From Bugula neritina (Eukaryota > Bryozoa > Gymnolaemata > Cheilostomatida > Bugulidae), in contig OZ037768.1 of assembly GCA_964035545.1 (NCBI GenBank), positions 17,169,875 to 17,233,874 of the forward strand: a stretch of 64,000 nt of DNA. Direction: 5' to 3'. The notes under the pieces are model-generated. The model saw only the letters and a program-made list of their open reading frames with translations. It was not told the DNA's origin and did no database searches. The number at the start of each line of letters is the position of its first letter. Position 1 is the first letter of the stretch. The position numbers were made by a program, and so were the translations under genes. Positions 45,601-56,710 of this stretch are shown one piece after another.

Positions 45601-48600
45601 ACCCCGCCTACATCAAGTATATTCACACCCCTCATGCCACTAGGTGGGTAGTAACATCCCCTCATTCTATTTAACCAACAGAATTTATTGTAAATTTGCG
45701 GTGTGAATTTATATAAGTTATGACTTGTACTCTGCTAGCATTTATTTTAGAAATGATTTTCATTAATAATTTCCGACAGCAACGGCTTATCATAATAAAA
45801 TGTTGTACTTTCGTAGCCGTTATGTAGCCAAGATTCATGAAGCCAAGTTTCAGGGTGTGTCTGGGCCTATTTCTTTCAATGCTAACGGTGATAGATCTGG
45901 CATCATAGAGATAACTCAGTTCTATGATATGGACGAGGGCTTTTTAAAAGAGGTGAGCTGTTTGATTGGGTGATACACTGTACACTGTACAGTTTGTGAT
46001 ATTGGCTGCACCAATCAAAGCTACAAAACTTATATAGTGTAATATCATTACATTATTTTTGTTTATATTTAAATTAATAATCAGATTGCTGGTAATGCTT
46101 TACTTGCAGACTGACATTGGTACATACAGCAATGGTAACCTTGACATAGCCTTAGAGAAATTGCTGTGGAGAACGAGAGATTACTCCACCACTGAACCTC
46201 CTACAGTGTGTAAGTGTACCTGCAGTTCTACTCTCAGTAGGGAAATTCTCAGTTTTAGAGCTTGGGGATGGGGGGGGGGTCTTAGCATCTAAAGAAACAA
46301 CAAGCGAAGACGTTACCTATCTAGCCTGTTTTATTTGGACTAGCACACACCTCACATTCATACTGTGTCAAACAGCTGCTCTCATCAAAATATCCCGTTC
46401 AAGTTGGCATGAAATCTTACTTTGTCTAAAAGCCTAGCAATTTACACTGCAAAGTGAATTCAGTCTAGCGTGTAAATGTTCAGGTCCAGGCGGTAGGGGA
46501 TGCTTTAAGGGCAGTAGGAGATGCTTCAGGGGCACTAGGGGATGCTTCAATAGCATTATATACATGGTACAGGGCTAAACTAGCCAGTAAAACATACACC
46601 TGTTTCATATAGTTTACATATGCTATCGTTGTCAATCATCAAGTTAGAGACGTTACTAGTCTGCATATATTTGTAACAGTAAACATGTAGTTCACGTGAA
46701 TAAAAATATTGGCATGCCTAATAAATTGTAAGTTTGAAACACCAATAATCTCTAAAAGTTGTTTTATTATAGAGCTTTTTGTTTTATGATATGCATCACT
46801 TAAATACATCACTCCCTTAAATAGAAGTAAGGGATTGAATAATAGTTTATAGTTTCATGGTGCAATTAATATCGATAGTAATGTCAATAATAGTGATTAT
46901 GATTAGATTATTATAGCCGTTTTAATTTATATTGGAATTGTACATCATAGCAAGTTGAGTTACAATTTATAATGTTTTCTTAATACGTCTGCAAGCTATT
47001 GTAATGAAATTCTTTGATCAGAAGATTTTATCAAATCCTTTCTCTGAGTTTAGTCAAAGAGAAGTTTCGCACTCAACGAGCACTCAATTTTGACTGACTG
47101 CTCAGACTATATGCAAACCTCATCTCTTCAAATCATTTACATCTGCATAGCCCAAAAATTTACATAAAAAGTTTGCTTACTGATGCAGGTTTGTTTTTAC
47201 ATATTCATTAATTAACCTGCAGCCTTTCTAATGTCTATATCTCTGAATCACTTACTATTAGAGCTGGTGTCAGCTCTGGTCAGGGTATCAGCTGATAAAA
47301 GTGCCTTTTAAATGTGCCAACTTTGGAAATGGCAGCTTTAAAATGGAATGAGTTGATTACTTCATTTACCCCAAAGAGCTGCAATCAATTTACTTCACCT
47401 TTATGTTAGTAAAATAATACCAAACTAGTTGCAAATTAATTTTCTTCACAACATGAAATTTGGAAAATAATCCAAGGATTTTTTGTAATTATGAAAGTCA
47501 CATATACATCTAATGGTGTACATTCTGTGTACATACACGTAGCCTGTGGTACAGTTTATACGCAGAGAGTATAACTGAACCTTATTGCAGTTCACAGATG
47601 ATGTAGCAGGCAGTTTTTATAGGAGCTCATTCTTACTTTTCTATTCACTATTTTTCAAAGTGTTAATTTCCTTTCTGTAGCCAACCAAACGAAAGGTAAT
47701 TTCCTTAATGGTTTGTAGACTTCACCTGACTGATTGTGGATGGTAACGGTTAAATAACAAAATGCATGACCGACTTAGCTAATTGGGTGTCCAGTTACTT
47801 TAATAACAAGAAAAGGATATTTAATAAAAATAATAGGGAGGGATAATTTATATCATACATATTATTTGTTTCATACTCATATTATACATCTTATTTAGAT
47901 TTATTTTATACATATATTATACTTATTATATATTTGTATTATACTTACTGTTTTATACTTATATTAGTCTATTGTGGTCACTGTGTTTTATTGAGTTTAA
48001 AAGACCTTCAATTGGAATTAACATGTTATAGTCTTATAACTACGTGAGCTCCAACTTGTCCTAACTCACTAAATAAATGTCCTAGCTAATGTTACACCCC
48101 TCCTCTTGCTATCCTTTAATATCTACTCTAATCTGTGACTTTGTGACTTTCTGTTTAATCTCAATGCATGTCTCCATTGTATTCTTCCGGCCTGGTTGTA
48201 GTTGGAATCTATATTTTTGAAGTGTGAAAATAAAACTGTATTATTGACGGTCGAGATGTAGGGAGCAGCTGTGGTCTAGGGGTTAGAGCGTTTGGCTTAG
48301 TAAACACGAAGCCATGGGTTCGAACCCTTGTAAAGACCGTTGGTGATGTTAGGAAGAGCATCCAGTCATAATTGCTACTGTGCCACATATGAATAAGTCC
48401 TCAGCTCGCTGCTCTTACAGGGACGGCCACTATAAACTTGCAAGTTTTTAATTATCAGTCAAGATATATTTACATTGTAGACTCGTGCGAGTGGGAGAAG
48501 TTGGCTAATTACCTCAACCTGTCGTGCTCGGCAGCACTTTTGGCAGTTGTCTTACCAATATTTGTGCTGCTGGTGTTGATAGTCGCTGTTGCTGCCTTCT

Positions 48601-51600
48601 TTGCATTTAGAAGTGCAATAACTAAGTACAAGTAAGTAGGCCAAATGTGCCCTGATCTAATCAATGGCACTAGTTGTGTTGTGTTTCTTGAAAAAGCTGT
48701 CAGGTTGATTGAAGGTTGAAAGTCAAAGTTCTCATCTTATTGCTTGCTAATATATTGTGTGTTTTCAGGTTGGCAGCTGATATAGCATCCAAACTTCGTC
48801 ATAATGGAGGTTTTGTTAATTTAGATGAGAATGAGATACCTAGGAATCATGTGGTGTTAAACAGGTAGGGAATTGAGTATTCTAAACAACATACTAGTTA
48901 GTAGAATAGACTGTGAGATTATTTTTAATAGGATGTTTAAATTCTTAATGTGTTTAAAATGTTACTGAATAGTTAGAGTTATTGGAAACTCATTTTTGCA
49001 TGAACTTGGCTGAATAACAGTTTGAGTACAAAGAATGTAGCGATAACATTAAAATACGTAATAAAATAGTATATTGTAATTTAATATGGACATAGACGTA
49101 TCTTTTATAGATCATTGTTTGAATGTCAAATAATATTTTTTGAAGTTACAAATTATGAAGATTAGATCTAAACTCATATTTTTGAAATATCTTGAAATTC
49201 TTTTCTATTGATTTTGTTTCTTGTTATATTAGCAAGCTAAATGTTTGACTGTAACATGTATACTCTGTTTGGTGTAGGAAACTGGGCGAGGGAGCGTTTG
49301 GTACAGTGTACGGCGGGGAGGCATATATCAGTGGCTCATGGATTGGGGTGGCAGTGAAGACCCTCAAACCTGGCTCCAACAGTGAAGATAGGGTAAGGCT
49401 CTAATAAACAATACAGGAATGCAAAGCCACTACATCTCAATGTCAAAATAAGATTCACATAGCAGCTTTAAGCCTCTTTCTTTAGCAAATACTTCTCATC
49501 TGCCCAGTAATATTCTTATAAAACTGAATTAATGTAAGTGTTTGGTGCAGCTAGAACTAGACTGAGCTCTGTTATTGTAGCTGGATTTTCTGAGAGAGGC
49601 GGATATAATGAAGAGATTTGATCATAAGAACATTGCTAAGCTGTTGGGTGTCAGCACCAGGGAAGAACCTGCTTATGCTGTCATGGAGTTTATGCTGTAC
49701 GGTGAGTCATTCACAACTGCCTCCATTTATGTTCCTCTGCTACTGCATTATTTGAGCGTATAAATCTATTCGTTGCTTCTACTTTTTTATAACAGTCCCA
49801 ACCTAAGTCCAAGATTCATTCACAATTTTTAGATGTCCGTATTCCAACAGTGCACAGTTAAAACTTGAGGTCATTTAATCCTTAAGTCCAACATTTCAGT
49901 TTGGTACCAATTATTTTGTCAAACTGGTCTATCTGCAGCTAACAATATTTTAGTCTTTATTCATTAAAAAGTATCACAAATATTATACAAAAATGAGTTT
50001 TCTAAGTGACCATTAAGACTAAGTGATTTCAGTCTTACTTATATATGACAGGTGACTTGCGGGTTTACTTGCTGTCTCGTCGCGAACTCGTTGGCATGAA
50101 CACGAAAGAGGCTGAAGACGTGTCGGGCAGCAGTCTCACAAAGATGGCTATGGACATCATAGAAGGCATCCACTACCTCCATACCAGGGAGTATGTTCAC
50201 CGAGATATAGCTTGTAGAAACTGCCTCGTTTCTGCCAACAAAACTATTAAGATTGGCGACTTTGGTATGGCCAGGAGAGTCTACGATGACGGCTTGTACT
50301 TGTTCACTCGACGAGGTAAGCGCAAGACTAAATAAAGTCATTTTAAATTTGAACAAGATGATATATGAGCACCTTGTGTTGAAGAGTGTTTTCAATATAA
50401 TACATAGTAGTATATAGTTATTATTGGTGCTACTTCTCTGTATTCTTGACATGTTGATTTACGCTTTTAATTTCCTTTGAGGCAATTCTTAAGTTGTCTT
50501 TAAATTTTCAACTCCTATTAAATCTTGGAAATGGAACTCAATAAGTTTTATATCTTTCTTTTCCTTTCCTTTACCCATAACATGGGTTGTCTACTCATTG
50601 GTACATAGTTGATTACTATCACCATCTAGTGTGTATCACCTCACTGGAGTGTTTATCACCTGGTATTAACTAATATAAATTGTGTGTCTTTGCAGGTAAA
50701 CTACCTGTTCGGTGGATGGCCCCCGAGAGCTTTGTTGAAGGTGTTTTCACTTATAAGACAGATATATGGAGTCTGGGGGTTTTGCTGTATGAGATTGTGA
50801 CATTCGGCAGCACCCCCTACCAGATGCTGACTAATGGAGAGGTGTACGAGAGAGTCAAAAGTGGAGGGACTCTGAACCTGCCAGAGGAGTGTACAGATGA
50901 ACTGTGAGTTCTTGTTTATTGTTTCGCTGTAAAAGTTCAAAGTTTAACCTTTCAAGCCAACTCAGTTATTAGGCTGTTTGTTGCAGCTACTATAAATAGC
51001 ATGCAATGAAAGTTAACTACAATTATTAGTTTCGTAATAGTGGTAAATGCAAAGCAACCAGAAACGTCATCTGCAAGATCAGAAATCTCAAATCAATTCA
51101 GCACAAAATTAATTAGCACTTTAGGAACAAAATTGTTTGAGCAAACATCCCTAACACAGTATGTAGATGAAAGGTAATATGGGTAAGAATATTTTAATAC
51201 TGCATAAGTGAAGGGTATCATGGATTCTTTAATATCTATAGTCTAATGCTATCACCAAAATGACGTGTCAGAAATTCACCATTTTTAAGCCAGTAGTTTC
51301 AACATCTACAAATAGCTGTTAACTCAGTAAATATACAGAGGTGAAAACTATTTTCAGGAAGACCCTGCTGTTAGCGTGCTGGCACAAGGAGCCATCTCGT
51401 AGACCGAGTGCCGTGGATGTGTACGCAACCCTGGCTGAGAATGACAACATGATACACCCTCTTCTCGACTGCCCAGTCTACGCTGAAATACAAGACTGTG
51501 ACACCGTAGAGGTGAACATGTCCCTGGCTCCTCTCAAACCATCAACCATTCTGAAGAGACCTTTTCTACGTCAATCCTCATCCGTAATCTCTGTTGATAG

Positions 51601-52755
51601 TAAGTGTCTTTCCGAGTCGTATTCAAGTCAACTTTGCACTGGCACCAAGTAAATTGAGTTTCTTTTGTCGCTATGGCAATGAGAATATTAATTTCCTTCT
51701 GTTTTCCGAAAGCAGAAGTTGCAGATATCCTGTTGAAAGACATGTTTGTAGCTTTCTAAGTCAATTATTTTCATATAGATATGTTTGTATTGATGTACAC
51801 TTGAAATACTTATCAGCCCAATTATTTTACAAACTTATTCAACATTTTTATTAATTATTTTAAACATCAAATGGTTATCAGAAGCAGTTGGTGTGCTAAA
51901 CTCTTGATTTCTGATGGTGCCAGCTTTCTGCCATACATCTCTCCAACTCTGATATCAATTGTTCATTTGGGAAAATTATTCTTGAAACTGCTATGTTGTA
52001 ATTCAATGTACTCCCATATTTTAGCTGGAATGTCTACCATGTCACGGTGCAGAAATCAGTCAGATGTACCGCCCTATAAACGTTCCGCCTCTTCCAACAG
52101 ACGAAGATCTTCCCACTCTGTAGTAGACTTGTTCTCCCTCGTTCACCCAAATCTCACCACTCAAGTCTCTTCCCCGTCTCCCACCCTCAGCCCTGACCAA
52201 GGCTCTAGCTTCCAGTTCTCTGGTGACAGTCGGTAAGTCTTGCAAATCCATGGTCTGTCCGTGTACTGGTTCTACAGTACACATGGCAAAACACTGTCTG
52301 GTGGCCATATCTCTGCTCCAACTGCACAGTTTCTGTGGATATTCAGTGATAAAATGCGATTTGATTTTTTAAGATAAATAACTTTTTGTAATGTAAGCCT
52401 TTAATCTTAAATACCAACTCACATGCATTGACACTTTGATGGCTTCTAGTTGGAGGTTGTATTTAAGAATAAATGTAAGCATATAGTTAACTATTTTTTG
52501 AAAAAAAAATTTATTTTGCTCCACCTTGTTTGCAAATCTGGAATTGTTGATTATTTTAGTAGAGTTTTGAGTGAAGCATCACAGCTAGGGGCCGATACTC
52601 GATACAAGCATCTTTCTGGATCACAATCCGTTGACCAGCAAGTCAGGACAGAGAACGCTTATCTGCTGACAACTCGAAGCTGCGCAGAAATTGATGACTC
52701 ATCATACAGCTCTCACACACCACTAGTACATTCTACGGGAGAGACTGTTATATGA
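30686..52755 (+). CDS. Venus kinase receptor: periplasmic-binding-protein-like ectodomain, one span, tyrosine kinase
   Basis: 26 exons, 4047 nt, 1348 residues: 30686..30776, 31106..31211, 32971..33081, 33961..34074, 34779..34902, 35488..35602, 36750..36930, 37442..37562, 37918..38155, 39598..39765, 40893..41049, 41733..41928, 42549..42753, 43241..43398, 45519..45643, 45817..45952, 46110..46209, 48481..48631, 48769..48864, 49278..49392, 49581..49701, 50052..50315, 50696..50903, 51358..51599, 52025..52232, 52560..52755. All junctions keep phase; exon 14 needs the acceptor GGAAG|CT. Signal peptide 1-22. The ectodomain has the ANF-receptor/Venus-flytrap signature GPACSDTALGLAALAKHYN and later FRTVP. 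Membrane span about 833-856. Kinase from about 898: GEGAFG 901-906, VAVK with Lys925, Glu942, HRDIACRN 1026-1033, DFG 1046-1048, APES, WSLGVLLYE. There is no guanylate cyclase domain, so it is not a natriuretic-type cyclase. VKRs in other invertebrates respond to amino acids; the ligand here is unknown. Confidence 0.9.
30865..31053 (+). mobile_element. Tc1/mariner-type MITE, copy 1 (pogo/Tigger-like ends)
   Basis: A 189-bp element flanked by TA on both sides. Terminal inverted repeats of about 23 bp begin cagtgctccctccatatctc and end gagatatggaggtagcactg, with one mismatch. The CAGTG(G/C)TCCCTC end resembles pogo/Tigger DNA transposons (family knowledge). No coding capacity. It lies in intron 1 of the receptor kinase. 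Confidence 0.8.
32425..32633 (-). mobile_element. Tc1/mariner-type MITE, copy 2, inverted
   Basis: About 209 bp. It matches the reverse complement of the 30865..31053 element across most of its length (shared ttaaattcagccattttgt and both ends). Its left TA has decayed (GG), while the right TA remains. It lies in intron 2 of the receptor kinase. Confidence 0.75.
35893..36145. repeat. About 30-bp minisatellite
   Basis: Units such as 'tatgactctgtactctata' plus about 11 nt, roughly eight copies with variation. It is intronic, between exons 6 and 7 of the receptor kinase. Open frames on both strands are artefacts of the repeat. Confidence 0.85.
36467..36668. repeat. 25-bp minisatellite
   Basis: About eight copies of a 25-bp unit (actatgactaactgtaact plus atgtac), nearly identical, with one g-to-c change. 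It is in the same intron as the 30-bp array just before it and shares 'actatgact' with it. Confidence 0.9.
38835..39036 (+). repeat. tRNA-derived SINE (family I)
   Basis: Head ggggttagagcgtttgcctg, box-B-like gggtttgagtcctg, body with 'ccattggtgatgttaggg' and 'catccagtcatagttactcc', then 'gtgactataaacttgcg'. It lies in intron 9 of the receptor kinase. Confidence 0.8.
40143..40875. repeat. 31-bp minisatellite, about 23 copies
   Basis: Unit 'tatagttatactatgtctac' plus 'tctatacacta', with small insertions (aatatatacgtag). It fills most of intron 10 of the receptor kinase and stops less than 20 nt before the exon 11 acceptor at 40893. Confidence 0.92.
44130..44775. repeat. About 26-bp minisatellite split by an insertion
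   Basis: Units of 'tagctcttgtctcattggct' plus about six nt occur at 44141..44295 and resume at 44716..44775 in the same register family. The gap is the TIR-bounded element at 44296..44713. It lies in intron 14 of the receptor kinase. Confidence 0.8.
44296..44713. mobile_element. Putative MITE with about 16-bp terminal inverted repeats
   Basis: Left end aagttgcttttatacc, right end gatataaacgcaactt: the right end's reverse complement matches the left with two differences. It interrupts a minisatellite, which marks it as an insertion. About 418 bp, no coding potential, target duplication unclear, superfamily not assigned. Confidence 0.6.
48258..48445 (+). repeat. tRNA-derived SINE (family I) next to the membrane-span exon
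   Basis: Head gtggtctaggggttagagcg, box-B-like gggttcgaaccct, body 'gttggtgatgttaggaagag' and 'catccagtcataattgctac', end 'actataaacttgcaag'. It ends 35 nt before the exon 18 boundary (acceptor ATTGTAG at 48480), so this intron's branch-point region is at or beside the SINE's 3' end. Confidence 0.8.
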
Positions 52756-52894
52756 CATCATTACTGTACTCCATAGGATAGGCTGTTATATGAATAGATA
52801 GCCTACATGGTCTTTACCTTCCATGGAGTTGATTTTTAAGTTTAACAATAATTTTAGGAATAGAAATACAGCTAAGTCAGGTCACCTCCTTATT

Positions 52895-53032
52895 GGGTAC
52901 TCTGTACATCTACCCTGTACGTATATACCCTGTACATCTACCCTGTACGTCTACCCTGTACATCTACCCTAAATGTCTACCCTGTACGTCTACCCTGTAC
53001 GTCTACCCTGTACGTCTACCCTGTACGCAAGG
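52895..53032. repeat. About 13-bp minisatellite in the receptor 3' UTR region
   Basis: Units of 'gtctaccctgtac' with 'catctaccctgta' variants, about ten copies, starting 140 nt past the receptor kinase stop codon. Confidence 0.85.
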
Positions 53033-54283
53033 GCTCTGTCTTATTCAATCACGTCATGGTGCTGATGGAATAGTCTTACTATTCTAGCCTTCTGATCACC
53101 TTTTCTGCATGGCTCATATCTGGCTGTATACTACGTGTGTGTATGACTTCTACCTCACCTTGCATTGTTTAGCTGCTCCCATGCAGTCTACTGACTACGC
53201 ATCATATATGGTGTATATAATTATATATTCAAACTGTAAATATTTCAGAAATACTGTAATCAAAAATGCACCAATCACCTAATTTTTATATTATCTTTTC
53301 GTTTACATTCATTTCATACAGATGTCATATGTATATAATGTATATCTATTTTCTGTACTTATACAAAGCAGTTGACGTATGTAATGGTACATGTGCTCTC
53401 AGTCTGTGATAATGTCACAACAGTAACTGATTATTGCTGTTTGAAACTTCAACTGTACTTACATGGTTTTTTAATACAGAATTCTGTATATTTGCTTAGC
53501 AAAATATGAACATCCATTCCTATATTTTATGTGATATTTTTACGGTTTCATTATAAATGTTTGATACACAGTGTAGGGGTCTCCTAGAAGCTATATAATA
53601 TATATGAGAGGTTTTATCAAAAGTTGGCTCAAGGAATTGTGTTTATTTAGATTTTAGATTACTGATTTTAAGAGAATTAATGTTATTTTGTTGATTATTT
53701 TATGATTGTCAGTGAATAAATTTGTCTATGATCACCGAGGGCATTTAGCATCCATACTCTTTATGCAGTGTGCATATATGTTGGTTTTCTGTTTTCTTTG
53801 GCTTAAATATTTTGCCTTCTACTTAGGATACAAGTCATATATGCATTGTACTGCTCAGTGATGGAATAAATTCATTCGTACCAAAATATCCAATGCTTAG
53901 TGATCACTAGTGTTCGACTACAAAGATATAATTTTCTATTTTATTAGTTTGGTTGCCTGACATTGGTTGATTTTACAGAAATCAATTTTAAGCATACAAG
54001 CATGCTAATGTGGATATTCCAGTGCTAAAATATAGATAGCTGAGTAAAACAAATTTAAAATGATCTTTGAAATTGATTCTTAAATTTTCTTGTATTACAG
54101 TTGAAAGCTAAATAAATAATACCCTTGAATATTTCATAATAATTTGGAACGCTATTCTATTTAAAATAGCATACAAGTTAACTTACTGTTAGGATATATT
54201 ATTTTAGTACACCAAGAAAGAATTAAATCATATTCTACATAGCAAAAATAGACACGCAAGAAAAGAAACAATATGATTTGCTA
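53033..54283. other. 3' UTR / intergenic between convergent genes
   Basis: No gene. The receptor kinase (plus) and the first K+ channel gene (minus) converge here. A plus-strand AATAAA at 53715..53720 could end the receptor transcript, and a minus-strand signal at 54284..54289 could end the channel transcript. Confidence 0.45.
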
Positions 54284-54289
54284 TTTATT
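54284..54289 (-). promoter_or_regulatory. Candidate poly(A) signal for the first K+ channel gene
   Basis: AATAAA on the minus strand, about 95 nt past the stop codon at 54385. Confidence 0.4.
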
Positions 54290-54384
54290 ATAATAATTTT
54301 TTTTCAGATTTTTCATCCAGATACATGCAAATGTAAACTACAGTATTGTTGGCTATGTTTTATATTAACGGGCCTCTCAAGTAG

Positions 54385-56689
54385 CTAATGCTTCATTAGT
54401 TGCTTTCTCTTTCTGTTGTATTCCCAATAAATGTTAAATTTACTGCCAATAATGGCAATTGGCAAAGCTGTTAGCAGAATCCCCGATAGGGCACACAAAA
54501 CTCCAACAAAGTATCCACCAACTGTAGAAGGATAGAAGTCTCCGTATCCAACTGTCGTCATGGTGACGATCGCCCACCAGTATCCTTACAATGGTATGAT
54601 AAAAATGTTGCATAACATAAAATACAAAACTAAAAAATATTTGCAGTACCTTCAGACAAAAGACACAACAATTTATAGTTATTAAAATAGTTTTATAAGT
54701 TTATCTAGGTCTATGTTTAAAATTCAATAAAAACTAAAAAATGATATTTACATTTGCAGCAGTTTACTTTTCACAAAACAAAGTCATCTGCATCTGGCAC
54801 TTTACAATTACAGGTACAAGTATATGGCAATGTAAATGATATCACATAATAGCTTTGCGACACACATGTTTGACCCAACTCACTCTCATTAAAGAGATGT
54901 TTAGACTCCAAACATGTGAAGAACCAAAATACTGTCCCAACTCTTTACCATGATAGTGTTTTCATCGTAATAAATGTACAATTAACTTCAAAGTAACCAT
55001 CTTCACAGTCGGAGAACTGCTTACAGATGACAAAAATTCTGTACAGGAACTAGTTGCAAAAAATTTCCTTTAAGTAAAGACTGATTTTCAGCAGACAACT
55101 TTTGCATGAAAAGTTGTCTGTTCCTTAACTAAGAAATTTGTTGCATTCGAATCAACTTGAAATTTTGATTCAATCATTAATAAACTGAAGCTAAATTATA
55201 TAAAACTTTTGTCCCGATTGGGATTCGGACCTGAGACCTTCGATTTGCAAGCAGGCAAGCTACTATTACAATACAGGGGCTACTGGGTAAACTCAACACT
55301 GCACTAAAAAAACTTGCAACATTACGCAATGTATTGATAACTTAAGACAAAAGCAATGAGTTGTACAAACACTACGGTATGTTATTCAAAACAAAAGAAC
55401 TTTTACTGTCACATTGATTATGCATCCCAGAAGAATATACTATAAACAGAGATCACATTACCGTAGTTTACATCAGGAATGCCAACATCAAACCAGGAAG
55501 CCAGCTCAGCATATGAAATCAAAATGGCAAATATGAACATCGCAATGATTAGATGTAAGACCAGAATGAGCAGTTCCTTGATGCTCGCCTTCAGAGTCAA
55601 GACAATCACCATCAGCCCATCTACTACACTGGCATACTAAAATTATATATAATATAATATGTGTGTGTGTTATTTATTTAGTATACCCAAAAAAATGTTA
55701 AATATTTAAATTGACTTTATATTAACAATTACCTGAAAGATCTTTAAAATCCTCAAGACTTGTACAGACTTCAACACTGGTAAGACGATGTACAGATTTG
55801 ACTCATGTCGTTCAAGATATAATTCTTCTCTTGGACTGACGAACTGAATAGTAAAAAAACTACAAGCATTTAGTCCAGCTATTATGTCAATCCATGTCAA
55901 CAGAGACTTGAAGTATGCCTTGCCAGGACAAACAAGCAGACGTAGAACAGTTTCTGCAATGAATAATGACATCAGGAATCTTTCTACAGAAAGTATCCAG
56001 GGGAGAGGTTGACTCCCAATATAGCAGACTATTTTCTGCCTGCTGGCACATCCTGTTTGAAAGTAGGCATCCTCCAGGCTATGGGGGTCGTATTGCTCCA
56101 GATGGCTGTTGTTCAATGGTGTTCTGAAGAACATACTAGACTCTAGCCCATATACCACCAGGTAGAGTACAATTAATACGATGGAACACGCAGCATATGC
56201 AATGGAGAGCTTTGGAAAAGGTGTGTGCGGTCCAAATGGGTCTGTGAGAAAACACCAGAGTTTATATCTGAAAACCATCAGACTGTTAGACCCTGGAGGA
56301 GGTGGTGGTGCCCTGTTTTCCAGCCACTGAAACTCTGCTTCCAAATGTGATTCTTCATCATCTTGAACTCCTTTGATATCTTCTTTTGGAACATTCCAGA
56401 AGTTTATTTCTTCTATCACCAGGTCTTTGTCATATCCAGATGGTACATTCAGCACATTGTATCTGAGAATATTCAGGGCTGCATTGAATAATGCAGGATC
56501 TCTATCAAAATAGAATGCATTGAGCTCTTCAATCCAATGATCTGCTAGTAAATGTGGAGAAGCAAACTTGCTGTGTGGGTAACTTTTTATCAGCTGATTA
56601 GAAACAATAAACTTCTGACCCGAAATGTTGAAATTGATGAGCTCTGATGTAGATTTCTTGGTATTACTTATTGTCTTTACATTCGACAT
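54385..56689 (-). CDS. Voltage-gated K+ channel subunit (Kv type), copy 1
   Basis: Three coding exons in phase: 55733..56689, 55462..55636, 54385..54584, giving 443 residues. The ATG at 56689 follows a 5' UTR acceptor (TTTTTCAG at 56711), and a likely non-coding exon ends at a CAG|GTATGT donor near 57533. The cytoplasmic T1/BTB tetramerisation domain begins near residue 16 ([13 protein letters not shown], then [15 protein letters not shown]). S1 to S6 follow. S4 (300-319) reads [17 protein letters not shown]. The selectivity filter TVGYGD is at 388-393. S6 contains [11 protein letters not shown] where most Kv channels have a PVP-type hinge. The C-terminus is very short (ending RKRKQLMKH). Tetrameric Kv channels repolarise excitable membranes. 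The subfamily (Shaker, Shab, Shaw, Shal or modulatory) is not settled. Confidence 0.9.
55200..55315 (-). repeat. tRNA-derived SINE (family II)
   Basis: On the minus strand: 'tgagtttacccagtagcccc', an A-box-like 'tgtaatagtagcttgcctgc', and B-box 'ggtccgaatccc'. It shares its leader and head with the 5655..5735 sequence, so both are one family. It lies in the pore-loop intron of K+ channel copy 1. Confidence 0.55.
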
Positions 56690-56710
56690 CTTTAAACCTT
56701 GTGACTTGAC

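Noticed and set aside
30686-52755. Natriuretic-peptide-type receptor guanylate cyclase
   Set aside because: The ectodomain is similar, but the kinase keeps all catalytic residues of a tyrosine kinase and no cyclase domain follows.
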